From NCBI GenBank assembly GCA_050250795.1, contig JBFWNZ010000293.1:1-5063 (forward strand): DNA of 5,063 bases. The letters run 5' to 3'. Of this stretch, positions 1 to 5,063 are shown piece by piece. The notes under the pieces are model-generated. The model saw only the letters and a list, made by a program, of their open reading frames with translations. It was not told where the DNA came from and did no database searches. Position 1 is the first letter of the stretch, and every line of letters starts with the position of its first letter. Both the position numbers and the translations under genes were made by a program. This DNA comes from JBFWNZ01 sp050250795. GTDB taxonomy: Bacteria; Pseudomonadota; Alphaproteobacteria; UBA8366.

Positions 1-1807
<1,807 letters not shown>

Positions 1808-1808
<1 letters not shown>

Positions 1809-1843
1809 TGCTCCGCCAGATCGCGGCAAGCAGTCACCGTTAG
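1808..1843 (+). CDS. possible 11-codon ORF overlapping the rpoB stop (speculative)
   Basis: An ATG at 1808-1810 overlaps the rpoB TGA as TGATG, the layout of translationally coupled genes. It opens MLRQIAASSHR and ends at TAG 1841-1843. AGGAG at 1798-1802, inside the last rpoB codons, lies 5 nt upstream of this ATG and could serve as its ribosome-binding site. The peptide resembles no family I know. If translated, its likely role would be to place terminating ribosomes next to the hairpin that begins 5 nt after the TAG, just before rpoC. An ORF this short is easily found by chance, and AGGAG can simply encode Gln-Glu at the RpoB tail, so expression is unproven. Confidence 0.17.
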
Positions 1844-1848
1844 CGAAC

Positions 1849-1891
1849 CGGTTCCGGCAGCCGCGGCCCGTCGGGCGGCGGGCCGGAACCG
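1849..1891 (+). promoter_or_regulatory. strong imperfect hairpin in the rpoB-rpoC gap, next to the rpoC ribosome-binding site
   Basis: The outer stem is a perfect 10-bp inverted repeat, CGGTTCCGGC (1849-1858) with GCCGGAACCG (1882-1891). Inside it, after a two-base AG bulge (1859-1860), come four further pairs (CCGC 1861-1864 with GCGG-like bases 1878-1881), one G-G mismatch (1865/1877), and four pairs GCCC (1866-1869) with GGGC (1873-1876), closing on a GTC loop (1870-1872). This gives about 18 pairs, nearly all G-C. No T-run follows, so it does not look like an intrinsic terminator; rpoC would also need read-through. Its 3' foot is two bases from the rpoC Shine-Dalgarno, so in the mRNA it could limit ribosome access, set beta/beta' stoichiometry, or act as an RNase processing or stability element. 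The structure is seen directly in the sequence; the function is inference. Confidence 0.6.
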
Positions 1892-1893
1892 CG

Positions 1894-1899
1894 AAGGAG
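1894..1899 (+). promoter_or_regulatory. Shine-Dalgarno sequence of rpoC
   Basis: AAGGAG lies 7 nt upstream of the ATG at 1907-1909, a near-ideal sequence and spacing. It decides the start: the next in-frame ATG (1919, the M5 codon) is 19 nt away, which is too far. It sits immediately after the intergenic hairpin. Confidence 0.88.
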
Positions 1900-1906
1900 A
1901 GTCTCG

Positions 1907-5063
<3,157 letters not shown>

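Noticed and set aside
1846..1853. Palindrome AACCGGTT as a possible operator
   Set aside because: It is only 8 bp, overlaps the hairpin stem, and has no promoter-like elements around it.
1849..1891. Intrinsic (rho-independent) terminator between rpoB and rpoC
   Set aside because: The stem is strong but the bases after it are GCGAAGGAGAG with no T-run, and the rpoC start follows directly, so transcription has to continue.

Overview
This window is one piece of the core RNA polymerase operon of a GC-rich bacterium. It holds the 3' part of rpoB (beta subunit) and the 5' three quarters of rpoC (beta' subunit), both on the + strand, separated by a 98-nt gap. Both genes are cut by the window edges. 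Both reading frames are open with no frameshift, and every catalytic and zinc-binding residue I checked is present.

The protein details point to an alphaproteobacterium, probably of the Rhodospirillales type. The main evidence, recalled from family knowledge and not searched, is the long SI2 coiled-coil insert in RpoB with its SGPKGL/GQW segment, the RpoB stretch KIHARSIGPYS, the RpoC start MNELMNFFGQ, the RpoC bridge-helix entry FNSTHGARKG, and the start of the SI3 insert inside the RpoC trigger loop. I cannot name a genus.

Layout: 1-1808 is the rpoB C-terminal part, with the catalytic beta residues, SI2, hybrid-binding region and C-terminal clamp segment. The gap at 1809-1906 has three notable elements. 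An 11-codon ORF overlaps the rpoB stop as TGATG and has its own AGGAG. A strong imperfect hairpin spans 1849-1891. The rpoC Shine-Dalgarno AAGGAG lies at 1894-1899, two bases past the hairpin. From 1907 to the end is rpoC: clamp with zinc site 1, clamp helices, active-site NADFDGD, pore/funnel domains, bridge helix, zinc site 2 and the first half of the trigger loop. No promoter, rho-independent terminator, RNA gene, mobile element or CRISPR is visible.

The two proteins assemble with alpha2 and omega into core RNA polymerase; beta and beta' together form the active-site cleft. The region is housekeeping DNA and I found no new system. The points worth a second look are an apparent ~50-residue insertion near the N-terminal edge of the RpoC pore domain (residues about 516-579), and the hairpin plus mini-ORF arrangement in the rpoB-rpoC gap, which could couple rpoC translation to rpoB.
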